This document shows, one piece after another, positions 1-9,085 of a stretch of 64,000 bases of DNA (its first letter is position 1; each line of letters starts with the position of its first letter). The DNA is from Rhynchopus euleeides (Eukaryota > Euglenozoa > Diplonemea > Diplonemida > Diplonemidae): positions 620,001 through 684,000 of the forward strand of contig OY723265.1 of NCBI GenBank assembly GCA_963210315.1, written 5' to 3'. Position numbers and translations under genes: made by a program. The notes below the pieces were generated by a model. The model had not been told where the DNA came from. It made no database searches and saw only the letters and a program-made list of their open reading frames with translations.

Positions 1-3000
1 ACGTATTGAAGAAGCCCACCTCACAGGGCGACCGCTGCACGGAGTCGCCCTCGACTTCAAGAAGTGCTTCGACACGGTGCCAATCGACCTCACCTTCCGC
101 CTGGCTGCGGAGCTCGGTTTCGACGCCCGTGTCCTGCGCACCCTGCGAGCAGCGTACAGGACGATGCAGCGGCACTTCCGGGCGAGCGGCACCATCGGGG
201 AAGGCTTCCTGCCAACTAACGGCATCATGCAGGGTTGCCCCATCAGTGTCGTGCTGATTAACGTGCTGGTGGGTGTGTGGATGAGGATGGTCGAGCACCG
301 GCAGGACACAAGGGCGCTGTCTTTCGTTGACGACGTATACGCCACAGCCCCCAGCCCGGAGATCCTGCAAGACGTTGTAGACGACTCTGCGGGTTTCTCC
401 CACGACACCGGGATGGCTATTTGTGCAGAAATCAAGTCTCACGTTTTCTCGACATCCCCCGGGCCGCTCCGGATTATGTACCGGGCAAGGGATGGCGAGG
501 CCACTCCCCTCCGGCAGCGCAACAGCTTCGACTGTCTCGGGGCCATGCTACACGCGCGCCTGATCAGGGAAGGGCGCACAGCGCCCCAGTCCGAGCGCAT
601 CGCCCGCCGGAAGGAAGGTGCGCAGCAGAACCTCCGCAGAACCTCAGCGCTGCCCCTGCCGGTGCAATGGAAAGGGCAGGCGGCGGCGATGACGGCAGGG
701 GCTCGACTATATTACGATGCCCTCGTAACTCGTTGGGACAGCAAGGACATCAGGCGATGGAGGGGCCTCTTCGTCGCCGCGCTCTGGTCTGGCCCACCTC
801 GCAGAGCACAGGAGATCGTGCTGTGTGTCCTCCATCAGGCGCACCGGGTGGACCCCGCTGTCGCCCCCCCCTACCGGCAGATCACCACATGGGCCAAGCA
901 GATCAAAAAGTGGAGCCACAGCAGGGTGCTGTCCGAGGCAGCCTGGGGGAGTAGAGAGAGGCTTGAGGGGACAGGCCCCTTCGCGCTTTTCTGGGCCGCC
1001 CTGCAGGGGATTGAATGGCGCTGGAGTGCTGCGACCACCCTGGCTTACACTGACGAAGCTGGTCGCGATGTCACCTTCGACCCTGTTGCTGCAACACCGA
1101 GCGCCTGGGCTATCTTTGCACACGACCTCCGCCAATCCCTGCGTAACGCAACGGCGAAGAAGCTGGCCGAACGCAGAGACGACTTCCAAGGAGCAGAGCA
1201 CGGCATTGACGGGAGGGTGACACGTTGCGTCCTGGAGGGAGAGGGCGCTGCAATCACGGGGTACCAGCGAGGCCTCCTCCGCTCCGTCGTTGCAGGGGCG
1301 GTGCCTGCTCGTGGGCGCACAGGTCTGGGGGAGGTGTGCCGATACTGCACATCTGGGACCCCGGAGACGGTATCACACCTGTGGTGGGACTGCGCGGCAT
1401 GGGAGCCAGTCCGCCAGAAGCACCCCATAGCAGCGAGGGACCGGACGGCCTGGCCGGCATGCCTGGCCCAGTGCGGGGTGGCGCCTATTTACAGATACAG
1501 CGTCCCGGAGAACGAGCAGCCGCTGCCCATGTCCTTTGCGGACAGGATCACCACCGTGGCACAGCTCCACCGCTACTTCATCGCAGTCCTGGCGGCGCGA
1601 CAGGAGAAGGACGGGCTGCTCGACCGCTCTGTGCGCCATCACCGGACTACCGTCTACCCCTGGGAGTGGAGCACCCCTAACCCCGAGAGTGCCTCCATCC
1701 CTGCACTGGCGCCTTCCGAAGTCAAGCAGACGTGGGGCAAGCGGCCCCCAGGCATGTGGGTGGCCCTCTGCGACTGGCTAAGGGGCCTAAAGTGGGGACC
1801 GCAGGGGAGTGAGCATACTGTGACCCTGATGGAGCTGGCCGTGGACTTCGAGCTATCAACTGGCCTTACCCTCCCAGACACCGTGACGCGCCGCATCCGC
1901 CCCCCCGCCCACGTGGACCCGAATAGGAAGGGCGCGAGGGAGGCCCGCTCGCGCATCCCTGCAGACACAGCCCCAGGGCTCACCCTGTACTTTGACGGTG
2001 GTGCGCGCGACAATGGCACCCCCTTCGCCGTGGCGGGGGCAGGGGCGGTGCTATACCAAGACGGTTGCAAGGTTTCAGAGAAAGTACTCCCGCTGCTGAA
2101 CGTGCGTAGCAACAACATTGCTGAGTACGAGGCGCTCCGTGCAGGTCTGCGCCTCCTCGAGAGGGGTGATGCCCCTGAGGGCCCAGTCACAGTGCGGGGC
2201 GACTCCCAGGTGGTGCTGCGTCAGCTCCAAGGGGACTCATTGTGCCGGGATGCCGCCCTCCGTCCTCTGTTCCTCAGCACGTCCCGGCTAGCTGCGGACC
2301 TCCAACCGAGGTTCACTCTCACATACGAGCATGTGAAGAGGGAATCCAACACAGATGCTGATGCCCTCAGTAACGCCGCGATGGACGAGGCTGAAAGGCT
2401 GGGGGCCTCACGGCAGCAGCTCCAGCAGGACCTCACGGTGTTCCAGAGCAGTATCCTGGGGAAGGCTGCCTCGCTGAAGGGGCTCTGCAGCATGGTGACG
2501 AAAGTAGGCACTGGGCCCTGGCATTGCGGCCATGCTGCCAACTCAACAGTCCTCACGGCGATCGGTGGATCTGTGGCGGCGGGCCTGTCGAGGAGGGCCC
2601 AGCTGAACCCTGCCACTGAGTCGGTGATGCGCAGCCTCCAAGCGCACCTGGCTGTGCCAGCCCCCAGCCGGACGGATACAGTGTTCCATGATCGCGGAAT
2701 GGCGTGGGCCGCTACCTTCGCTCCGCAGCCGCACTACCCTGAGGGTTGGCAGCAATCGGCCCAGCAGTGGGCGGCGCGTGGTCGGCAGGCCAACAGCCGG
2801 GTAGGGCGCCCATGGGAGCGGAGGGGCGCTGCCCCCCGAACTGCTCCCCCTGGTGCCAGGAGGAACGCAAAGGTGCTTGCCTGCAAGTTGCATTGGAAGC
2901 CCCGTTGCTCGGCATGCCAGAAGCGGCGCCTCCCGGAGGAGGTGTGCTGCCGTAACCACCACAAGGAGGGGGACGGGCTCCCGGTCACTATGGGCTTCTG

Positions 3001-3242
3001 CAAACGCCACAGCATGGACCGATGCGGTGACTGCTACAGCGATGGCAAAACACTACCACATTGCTGCCAAGCACACCACGCTGGCTATGCTGCACGCCCT
3101 CCTCCCCGGAGTGGCACTGAGTTGGCCCCACACTCTAACCCGAGTGGGGCCTCCGCTGTGACGTAGAAATGGGCGGGGGTGGGCAATGATCCGCGCAGGA
3201 TCTCCCCACACAAAACGTGGTCACCACACACACACATACACA
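1..3242 (+). mobile_element. LINE-A, 3' part of a non-LTR retrotransposon (continues left of the window)
   Basis: Contains the RT C-terminal half, RNase H and a Cys/His-rich tail in one open frame, then a short 3' UTR (3167-3215) that runs directly into a (CA)n tract at about 3216-3242. There is no LTR. A 5'-truncated second copy lies on the minus strand at 33893-34399, again with its 3' end against (AC)n. The 5' end is outside the window, so total length is unknown. Confidence 0.9.
2..3166 (+). CDS. LINE-A ORF2 (partial): reverse transcriptase, RNase H, Cys/His-rich C-terminus
   Basis: Open from the left edge to the stop at 3164-3166, so the N-terminus is missing. Counting from codon 2, RT motif A (ALDFKKCFD) is near residues 16-24, motif B (QGCPIS) near 77-82 and the catalytic FVDD near 108-111, in the spacing of non-LTR RTs. 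An RNase HI domain follows at about residues 660-800 (YFDGGARDNG, then NNIAEYEAL, GDSQVV and KRESNTDADALSNAAMDEA), of the type that resembles archaeal/bacterial RNase HI and is known in some LINEs. The last ~70 residues hold a dense series of CxxC and CCxxHH groups, probably zinc-binding. LINE-B (13285-17966) has the same architecture and both proteins end in AVT. Frame and motifs are intact in the visible part. Confidence 0.92.
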   Translation, partial: RIEEAHLTGRPLHGVALDFKKCFDTVPIDLTFRLAAELGFDARVLRTLRAAYRTMQRHFRASGTIGEGFLPTNGIMQGCPISVVLINVLVGVWMRMVEHRQDTRALSFVDDVYATAPSPEILQDVVDDSAGFSHDTGMAICAEIKSHVFSTSPGPLRIMYRARDGEATPLRQRNSFDCLGAMLHARLIREGRTAPQSERIARRKEGAQQNLRRTSALPLPVQWKGQAAAMTAGARLYYDALVTRWDSKDIRRWRGLFVAALWSGPPRRAQEIVLCVLHQAHRVDPAVAPPYRQITTWAKQIKKWSHSRVLSEAAWGSRERLEGTGPFALFWAALQGIEWRWSAATTLAYTDEAGRDVTFDPVAATPSAWAIFAHDLRQSLRNATAKKLAERRDDFQGAEHGIDGRVTRCVLEGEGAAITGYQRGLLRSVVAGAVPARGRTGLGEVCRYCTSGTPETVSHLWWDCAAWEPVRQKHPIAARDRTAWPACLAQCGVAPIYRYSVPENEQPLPMSFADRITTVAQLHRYFIAVLAARQEKDGLLDRSVRHHRTTVYPWEWSTPNPESASIPALAPSEVKQTWGKRPPGMWVALCDWLRGLKWGPQGSEHTVTLMELAVDFELSTGLTLPDTVTRRIRPPAHVDPNRKGAREARSRIPADTAPGLTLYFDGGARDNGTPFAVAGAGAVLYQDGCKVSEKVLPLLNVRSNNIAEYEALRAGLRLLERGDAPEGPVTVRGDSQVVLRQLQGDSLCRDAALRPLFLSTSRLAADLQPRFTLTYEHVKRESNTDADALSNAAMDEAERLGASRQQLQQDLTVFQSSILGKAASLKGLCSMVTKVGTGPWHCGHAANSTVLTAIGGSVAAGLSRRAQLNPATESVMRSLQAHLAVPAPSRTDTVFHDRGMAWAATFAPQPHYPEGWQQSAQQWAARGRQANSRVGRPWERRGAAPRTAPPGARRNAKVLACKLHWKPRCSACQKRRLPEEVCCRNHHKEGDGLPVTMGFCKRHSMDRCGDCYSDGKTLPHCCQAHHAGYAARPPPRSGTELAPHSNPSGASAVT

Positions 3243-3895
3243 CGTGGATCTTCTTATCAGGATGCAGAGCACACCGAGCGCCTTGCTCAAGATGTGAGCT
3301 CTACAGGGAGGCGGGCGGGGCGGGGGGGCACACGTTAAATTGCATTTTTTTGTGACACGTAGGTGACACCGATCGAGCCGATGTGCTGCCTCCACTGCCG
3401 CACACACACACGGCACGAAGAGCTGTGGAGCAGTGCAGGGCGCACGTTGAGTGCCTCCGCTGGGTGGGATATCATCTGTACACAACACCATGCCATTCGC
3501 ATGGCACACGCCCCGGGCCCTGTTCCGCGAAGAGGGACAGGTATTCCAAGGCAACATTCAACCTCTGGAGCTAGATATGGCCGAGAGAAAAGAACACGAC
3601 AGCAGCCCCCCCTCTGTGTGGACCACCGCTGCAGAGACCACTTCATGCAGCGCCAGTCGGAGGAGCAGAGAGGGAGGCGCGGGGGTAGGGGGTAGGGGGT
3701 GGTGTCGCGGTGCCGCACAATGGCACAATGAGGGGTGGGGGGGGGGGGGGGGGTCTGAGGCTTAAAATTTGTACACGCCGCTCCAGCTCGTGATGTGCTG
3801 CGCTACGCAGGGGGAGCATTCGCGGCCACAGTGATGCAGCCGGGTTGACTCCGAGGCAGGTCCGTGTTGGGACCCGGTTCGATTGTTCGACGCCC
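3243..3895. other. gene-free spacer with CA-rich repeats and G runs
   Basis: No convincing coding region. 3243-3420 contains CA/GT-rich stretches with phrases such as CACACCGAGCG and GCCTCCACTG that recur at 36640-36960, suggesting a shared degenerate minisatellite. A G16-17 run lies near 3740-3757. The sequence stops matching the other Y unit at 3896. Confidence 0.55.
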
Positions 3896-3957
3896 GCCTG
3901 TGTCCCAGGCGTTGGGTCTGATGAATAGCGTGGCGGAGGGCATGGCGTGCCCTCGGT

Positions 3958-6234
3958 TCAGCAAGGGATGAACAGCGGTGGGGTGGAGGAGTTCTGCGAG
4001 GTGGTGCTGTCGACAGACTGTGCCGTGATGCTGGCAAAGGGGCTCACGCCGTGCGGCAGCTCCGAGACAGCTTCGGCACTGGACATGATGATGGTGCCGG
4101 AGAGCGTGACCTCCAGCACGGGGGGCGTGAAGTTCTGCGGGGACAGGGTTGTGATGAAGGCGGCAAACCAGAGGAGGAATTTGCTGGCCAGCTGTGCATC
4201 AGCCGCCACGGTCTCGTGCACGATGTTGCACGCAGCGGCGAGGTCGTGCTGCTCCAGCAGCATGCGCAGGGCAGACTCGACACCCAGCTTCGACTCGTCC
4301 AAAGCCTGCAGGCAGTACATCCACTCGCCTTGTGGCATTGACTTCTGGCACTCAAACACGACAACTGTGTCCAGGGGGCGCCACCGCCCTTGCGATGAGG
4401 TGACAGGGAAGAACGGCGCATTCTTAGTCACACTGCTGTGATTCAACAGAGCAGCAGCACACAGCGTCGGGGCGCGCGTGGCCTGTGCAGTGCGCGCGAG
4501 GACATCAGCTTCAGCAACTGCCCCACCCAGGATGTGGAAGGTCTGTGTGGTGGTGTTGCCCAGGTAGCAGCACAGGGAGGGCGCGCTGTACACCCCGCAG
4601 TGGTGCTGGCTGTCGTTGATCCCGGTGGCGGCACGCATCGCCTTTGCCACGGGTGAGGTGGTTACGAGGGTCCCGACAGCACCCCACGTCACCACCACGC
4701 TGTCCTCCAGTACCTTGTGCACGCAGCCCTTCGACACGCCAGAGCAGAACAGCACAGTCTTCAAGAACTCCTGCTGGGTTGACTCCGCAGCCGTACGCTT
4801 GTCGTATGCGACATGAGGGCGGACACACATCACAAGCACGCGCTGCCTTGACTTCATGTGCATCACATCGAGGTTGGCGAGGGCCGCTCTGCTCGTCTCA
4901 TCTGAGACAGACCCGCGGCGAGGGCCTATGTCATCACGGCCCTTGTTCTCTCTCTCTTTGGTATGTGTGGAGGACACAACCGACTGTGTGTCGCCGCGTG
5001 AGGTGCTGCGACGGTGTGGGTTCGGTGACTGTGTGAGCTCTACCGTCGAAGGTTTGCTGAGGCCCCCGTTGTCGCTGTGGCTGCTGTCGTCAGCCTCGCC
5101 ACGCACGGTCTGGATGACGTGCTGCGGGATGTACTTCACAAACTCCTGCATCATGAGGAGGATGCTCTTCATGGCTGTCTGCACCCTGTCGGGGTTCTCG
5201 AGGTCGTGCAGCTTCTCCAGCGTCTTGAAGTCCAGCACCGCCACCGCCTCGGCCATGTCTGCGGCGATGGTCGCAGCGCCGTACATCCGCTCCACGCGCT
5301 GCTGGTGCTTCCGCCTGTTGTTCCAGAACATGGCACCTGCAATCAGGAGCGCCAGCCCAAGCGCTCCACTCACGACAGAGGCAGTAATCACGACCCCCTC
5401 ATCCACTGTCGCAGACGCGTCGTACTTCACAGTCGTCTTCAGCGTGCTGCCGCCTTCGATGTCCAGCCCCTGCTCCACAAGCACCTCTGCCATGCTGCCG
5501 TCATACGGCGGGCTCCTGCACGACACCACGTTCTGAGTCAGGTACGTCAGGTCGGTGCACGGCTTGCCCGCCACAGACACACGCAGGTGGCTGGCGAGCG
5601 TGTCAGGCCCGCACAGGTTGCCCACCGTGGCACGCAGCAGGCTGCCGCCCTCAGGTTTGCACCCACCCCCGCAGGCAGGCGGCTCCACGAGGACAATCTT
5701 CGGGGCAGGCTGCACCACAAGGTACTCGATGCCGGCACCAGGCTCGCGCGTGTGCAGACGCAGCGAGTGGTTCCCAGCTCCGAAGTGATGGCACTGCTGC
5801 TCCAGCCTCCTGTCGGCTGCTGATTTGGGGGCGAAGACGTCAAGCTCCCACTCCACATGATACGCGTTGCCGTGTGGGATCGACCAGAGCGACACATCCG
5901 TTGCTGCATCTGCACGCAAGTCGATCGCCGCCCAGAACGAGTCCGCCATCTGATCCGGAGCAAATATGTGCGCAACAAGCTGCGACAGCTGCGGCCTCTC
6001 CAACTGAAACATCAATTCGACGTATCCCGACTCACCAGACTTCGCAAGGCTGCCGTTGGGATCCTTCACAAAACAGTCGAAAGGGTCTGAGCCTGCGTAT
6101 GCACCCACGACAACACCGTCCGATGTGATGTTGTACATCTGCAGCGGCGAATGCACCTCAGATGCGTTGCTGAACACGACCTGCCTCCCACACGCAGCGT
6201 GCAGAACCGCAAAGCCGCACAGCAAGCGCAGCAT
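3958..6234 (-). CDS. single-pass membrane receptor-like protein with IPT-like ectodomain and cyclase-like cytoplasmic region (copy 1)
   Basis: About 758 residues from ATG 6234, chosen because it opens with a signal peptide (MLRLLCGFAVLHAACG); an in-frame ATG at 6402 would put 56 odd residues before it. Residues 17-175 form a likely beta-sandwich ending in a carbohydrate-binding-like HSLRLHTREPGAGIEYL pattern; 178-257 resembles an IPT/TIG fold (PKIVLVEPP, paired Cys, VVSCRSPP). The TM helix is 281-304, followed by basic NNRRKHQQR. Residues 320-375 are a helical juxtamembrane segment (MAEAVAVLDFKTLEKL through EFVKYIPQHVI). Residues 465-590 weakly resemble a class III nucleotide cyclase fold (VHKVLEDSVVVTWGA, then HCGVYSAPSLCCYLGN and FHILGG), but I do not see the catalytic aspartates, so it may be a regulatory pseudo-cyclase. 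No intron seen. Identical to 24932-27208; diverged copy at 44079-46316. Confidence 0.75.
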   Translation of the reverse strand: MLRLLCGFAVLHAACGRQVVFSNASEVHSPLQMYNITSDGVVVGAYAGSDPFDCFVKDPNGSLAKSGESGYVELMFQLERPQLSQLVAHIFAPDQMADSFWAAIDLRADAATDVSLWSIPHGNAYHVEWELDVFAPKSAADRRLEQQCHHFGAGNHSLRLHTREPGAGIEYLVVQPAPKIVLVEPPACGGGCKPEGGSLLRATVGNLCGPDTLASHLRVSVAGKPCTDLTYLTQNVVSCRSPPYDGSMAEVLVEQGLDIEGGSTLKTTVKYDASATVDEGVVITASVVSGALGLALLIAGAMFWNNRRKHQQRVERMYGAATIAADMAEAVAVLDFKTLEKLHDLENPDRVQTAMKSILLMMQEFVKYIPQHVIQTVRGEADDSSHSDNGGLSKPSTVELTQSPNPHRRSTSRGDTQSVVSSTHTKERENKGRDDIGPRRGSVSDETSRAALANLDVMHMKSRQRVLVMCVRPHVAYDKRTAAESTQQEFLKTVLFCSGVSKGCVHKVLEDSVVVTWGAVGTLVTTSPVAKAMRAATGINDSQHHCGVYSAPSLCCYLGNTTTQTFHILGGAVAEADVLARTAQATRAPTLCAAALLNHSSVTKNAPFFPVTSSQGRWRPLDTVVVFECQKSMPQGEWMYCLQALDESKLGVESALRMLLEQHDLAAACNIVHETVAADAQLASKFLLWFAAFITTLSPQNFTPPVLEVTLSGTIIMSSAEAVSELPHGVSPFASITAQSVDSTTSQNSSTPPLFIPC

Positions 6235-6388
6235 TTTCCCTGCCTTGCGGCACCACCACCTGCAGGGTGTGTGTGGACAACAGTGATCACATCGAGCACA
6301 CAGGGCGCACCCCCCCTCCACAATACCCTCAAAGCAACGACGATGGGTGGGGTTGGGGTCTGGCCGATAGTCGTTACACACCCCCAGC

Positions 6389-8284
6389 TCACACCTGCCC
6401 ACATGGCAGTGATTGCGGACCTTCCCCTAGCGGACGGGGCACGCTGCTGCCGACAACACAATCACCAGCCATCATGACCGGCCGGCTGGCCTGCACAAAC
6501 CTGAGAAGCTGCTGCAGCCCACCCTCCGGCGGTGCGGACGACTGGCGAACCGCACCGCCCTTGGGAGCCTGCCCGGGTATACTTGTCACTGTCGCAAAAC
6601 CTGCACACCCCCCACCACTGCCACCGCCGCCACCCGGTAGGATGGCACCCAGCCTCTCGGGCTCCGTCAGCTCACCTGCGGCACACAGCAGCTGGTCCGT
6701 CTCTGCAAGCCCCGTCACAATGGCACCCTTCGGCCGCCACGCGGCACGCAGTGCCGCCTTGTGACACTGATTCTTCCGCGGCTTCGGCGCATGTGGGGGC
6801 GCCGCAAGGTGCGCCAGCTTGTGCGGAAGCACAGCGCTTGGCGGGCGCGACCTGCCGCGACGCCCCCCCACGCCAGCCCCGGCAGCCTGCGGCAGTGCAG
6901 GCGTGCTGCTGCCCCTCGCCTTGTCCCCCCTCCCCACCACCACCGCACTCTCGGGCCTGGGGTTTGCACTGAGCTTCCGCACGTAGCTGCGCTGCGGCAC
7001 TGCCGCTGGCAGCGACGGCGGCGGCAGCGGCTCCAACCGCAGCAGCTCCTGCGACGCATCGTGGCGGAACCGACCCACGCCGAGGCCCTGCGGATTGCTC
7101 CCGCTCAGCGCCGTCAGCCCCGCCTGCCCCTTCAGCACGTTGCTCTGCCGCGGCGATACGGGCCTGTCTGCGATTGACAGCATCCCGGGGGGTGCGAAGG
7201 TGATGCCCACCTCTGCGCTGTTTTCATACGACGCAGCCTGCTCCTTGCGGCGCTGCTGCTCCTTCAGGAGGTGCGTCTCGCGCCAGCGGTCCATCTTCTG
7301 CCGCTGCGCCGCCTCCGTCAGGAAGACCACCTTCTCCAGGGCAGCGAAGTCGTTGCTGAGGGAGTACATCGCGACATTCCCAAAGACACGCACCAGGAGG
7401 TCCGCCGCAAGCGCGATGTACTCCTCAGGCTCGGTGCTGGAGGTCCACGTGTCGATAACCTCCAGAAGGCTTTCGCAGAAGGCATCGAAAGACACGCCTT
7501 CTGTTGGCTGTTCCGTGGCGGAGTCTACCTCGCTAAGCATGCCCAGAACCCCCGGTGCGGTGGTGCGTGCGGTGTCGAAGGCAAAATCCGACTCGAATGC
7601 CTCCACGCTCGGTGTGGCTTCTTCCCCGCAGAGCTCGGCATGCAGGCGGACTTCGTTGAGGCAGTACGCCAGGCGGGGGAGGCGTGCGTTGTAGCAGTCC
7701 ACACCGGTTTTATCCGTCACCAGCCTGCCCCACCACCTCCCGCAGACCCGGCGGTATTCAGCGGATGCCAGGATCCCGGTGCGGCGCGTGCTGTGGTATG
7801 CCCGTTTGGAGGTCAGCGCATGCGCCCGAGCTGCGCCATCCCAATGCGCCAGGAGGTCTTCCTCCGAATCATCGGTGTCAGCGGCGCTGCCCCCGCACCA
7901 GCGGGCGAAGCACTGCCGGGGGTGGCGCACGGAGAGGTGGTGGCGCGAATCGAAGGGGCACAGCTTCGGCGCAACGATGAAGACGTGAGCCCAGCGGATA
8001 TCCACCCGGTGGGTACCCCCGCTCATCCCGGGCACCGGCCCCTGGGGCAGCACGGAGGCCTGCAGGTCGGCCCCATCGATGGCAGGGGTGATCGCCGCCC
8101 TGGCTGCCGGTGCCGAATGCTGCGGCTGCACGGCTGGGCGGCAGAGGAACGACGGGGTGGGCTTGTCTCCCAGCGGCTCCTCCTCCCACCCCTGGGCACC
8201 CGAGTCGTCGGAATCAAGCGTGGCCTCATGGTCAAAGGGGTGGGCCACCTCTGAGTTCCTCCGGTTTGCCACGTCCCAAGGCAT
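6389..8284 (-). CDS. unrecognised helical, proline/glycine-rich protein (copy 1)
   Basis: 631 residues from ATG 8284 (MPWDVANRRN). The frame stays open upstream to 8779, but that part crosses a 108-bp MITE and simple repeats, so I take it as non-coding or intronic. Residues 20-40 are acidic. Residues 264-301 (SFDAFCESLLEVIDTW, then EEYIALAADLL) resemble a helical segment I associate with flagellar or calcium-linked protist proteins. 319-350 is a probable coiled coil (RQKMDRWRETHLLKEQQRRK). The rest is low-complexity Pro/Arg/Gly, with a Gly-rich run near residue 575. A good donor (CAG then GTGTGAG) overlaps the stop, so the true 3' end may differ. It may be a later part of the WW/EF-hand gene just upstream, since both share strand and style. 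Identical copy at 27363-29258. Confidence 0.55.
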   Translation of the reverse strand: MPWDVANRRNSEVAHPFDHEATLDSDDSGAQGWEEEPLGDKPTPSFLCRPAVQPQHSAPAARAAITPAIDGADLQASVLPQGPVPGMSGGTHRVDIRWAHVFIVAPKLCPFDSRHHLSVRHPRQCFARWCGGSAADTDDSEEDLLAHWDGAARAHALTSKRAYHSTRRTGILASAEYRRVCGRWWGRLVTDKTGVDCYNARLPRLAYCLNEVRLHAELCGEEATPSVEAFESDFAFDTARTTAPGVLGMLSEVDSATEQPTEGVSFDAFCESLLEVIDTWTSSTEPEEYIALAADLLVRVFGNVAMYSLSNDFAALEKVVFLTEAAQRQKMDRWRETHLLKEQQRRKEQAASYENSAEVGITFAPPGMLSIADRPVSPRQSNVLKGQAGLTALSGSNPQGLGVGRFRHDASQELLRLEPLPPPSLPAAVPQRSYVRKLSANPRPESAVVVGRGDKARGSSTPALPQAAGAGVGGRRGRSRPPSAVLPHKLAHLAAPPHAPKPRKNQCHKAALRAAWRPKGAIVTGLAETDQLLCAAGELTEPERLGAILPGGGGGSGGGCAGFATVTSIPGQAPKGGAVRQSSAPPEGGLQQLLRFVQASRPVMMAGDCVVGSSVPRPLGEGPQSLPCGQV

Positions 8285-8397
8285 GATGCGATGGAGAAGG
8301 TCGGCGCATCCGGGGGGTGGTGGTGTGTGGGAGGTGGGGCTGTGTGCCAGGGTGTGTGTGATTTGTCGGGAGAGTGGCGGCGAGCAAAGTAGACCAA

Positions 8398-8505
8398 GGG
8401 GGTCTTCGCTGGTCGACAAACTTCGACAAACTTCGTCAGTTTTCAGCCAATTCAACAGGAAATGCACCAAAATGCACTGACGATCACCCCGTAGCGAAGA
8501 CCCCC
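8398..8505 (+). mobile_element. 108-bp MITE, TIR GGGGGTCTTCGCT, 3-bp target duplication CAA
   Basis: Ends are GGGGGTCTTCGCT and its near complement (AGCGAAGACCCCC), flanked by CAA on both sides. Three further copies of exactly 108 bp lie at 29372-29479 (a duplicate of this one), 38492-38599 (inverted) and 50839-50946, the last two flanked by TTT. No coding capacity. A 3-bp duplication would fit PIF/Harbinger or CACTA-type transposases, but no partner is seen. Confidence 0.88.
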
Positions 8506-9085
8506 CAACACCCTTTTGGCAATCGCTGCTGCAGGTGGTGGTCCTGGAAGACGCACCCCCCCCACCCCACAGCTGTGCACGGCAGGGTCGCTGACAAGGC
8601 TCGGGGGATGTTGAGGAGAGGGACACTGCTGGTTTGCGTTCTACCACCCCCTCCCAACAGCTTTCTTTCGCACAAATATAACACAAGTTTCTCTCTCTGT
8701 ATCGCTCTCTCTCTCTCTCCCCGCCCCCCCACGTCTCCACATTGTGTACACATGAAAAGGGCACACCCGCCCCAAGCACCCCTTCCCCACACCATCACCC
8801 CCACCCACCCACACGCCTCCTCAAATAATACAGTACAGCATCCGGGGCATGCCTGGAAAAAAATTCAAAATGTGGAAAGGAAAGAAGCTATCACTCTATA
8901 TGCCTTCGCCCAGAGAAATGCGGGTGAGTGCATCTTGAGAGAACATAATACGAAGAGAAAAAAAAACCCCCCCCACCCCACCCCCTCCCGGCTGCAAAGC
9001 GGCACATTTGGCACACAGTGTGGCCAGTGTGGCACAGGGGGGAGGACACCCCCATCCATTCCCCTCCCTCCCATTGTGGAACACA
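8506..9085. other. non-coding spacer or intron between gene segments
   Basis: Polypyrimidine and CT-repeat tracts (for example 8685-8715), A-runs near 8860 and 8960, and GT-poor low-complexity sequence. No conserved coding region seen on either strand. Confidence 0.5.

Noticed and set aside
3860-3895. GGTTCGATT as a tRNA B box
   Set aside because: No acceptor or anticodon stem can be drawn around it.
8285-8779. Upstream extension of the helical gene's frame
   Set aside because: The frame crosses a MITE and simple repeats and reads as GERERERYRER-type low complexity; chance openness is more likely.
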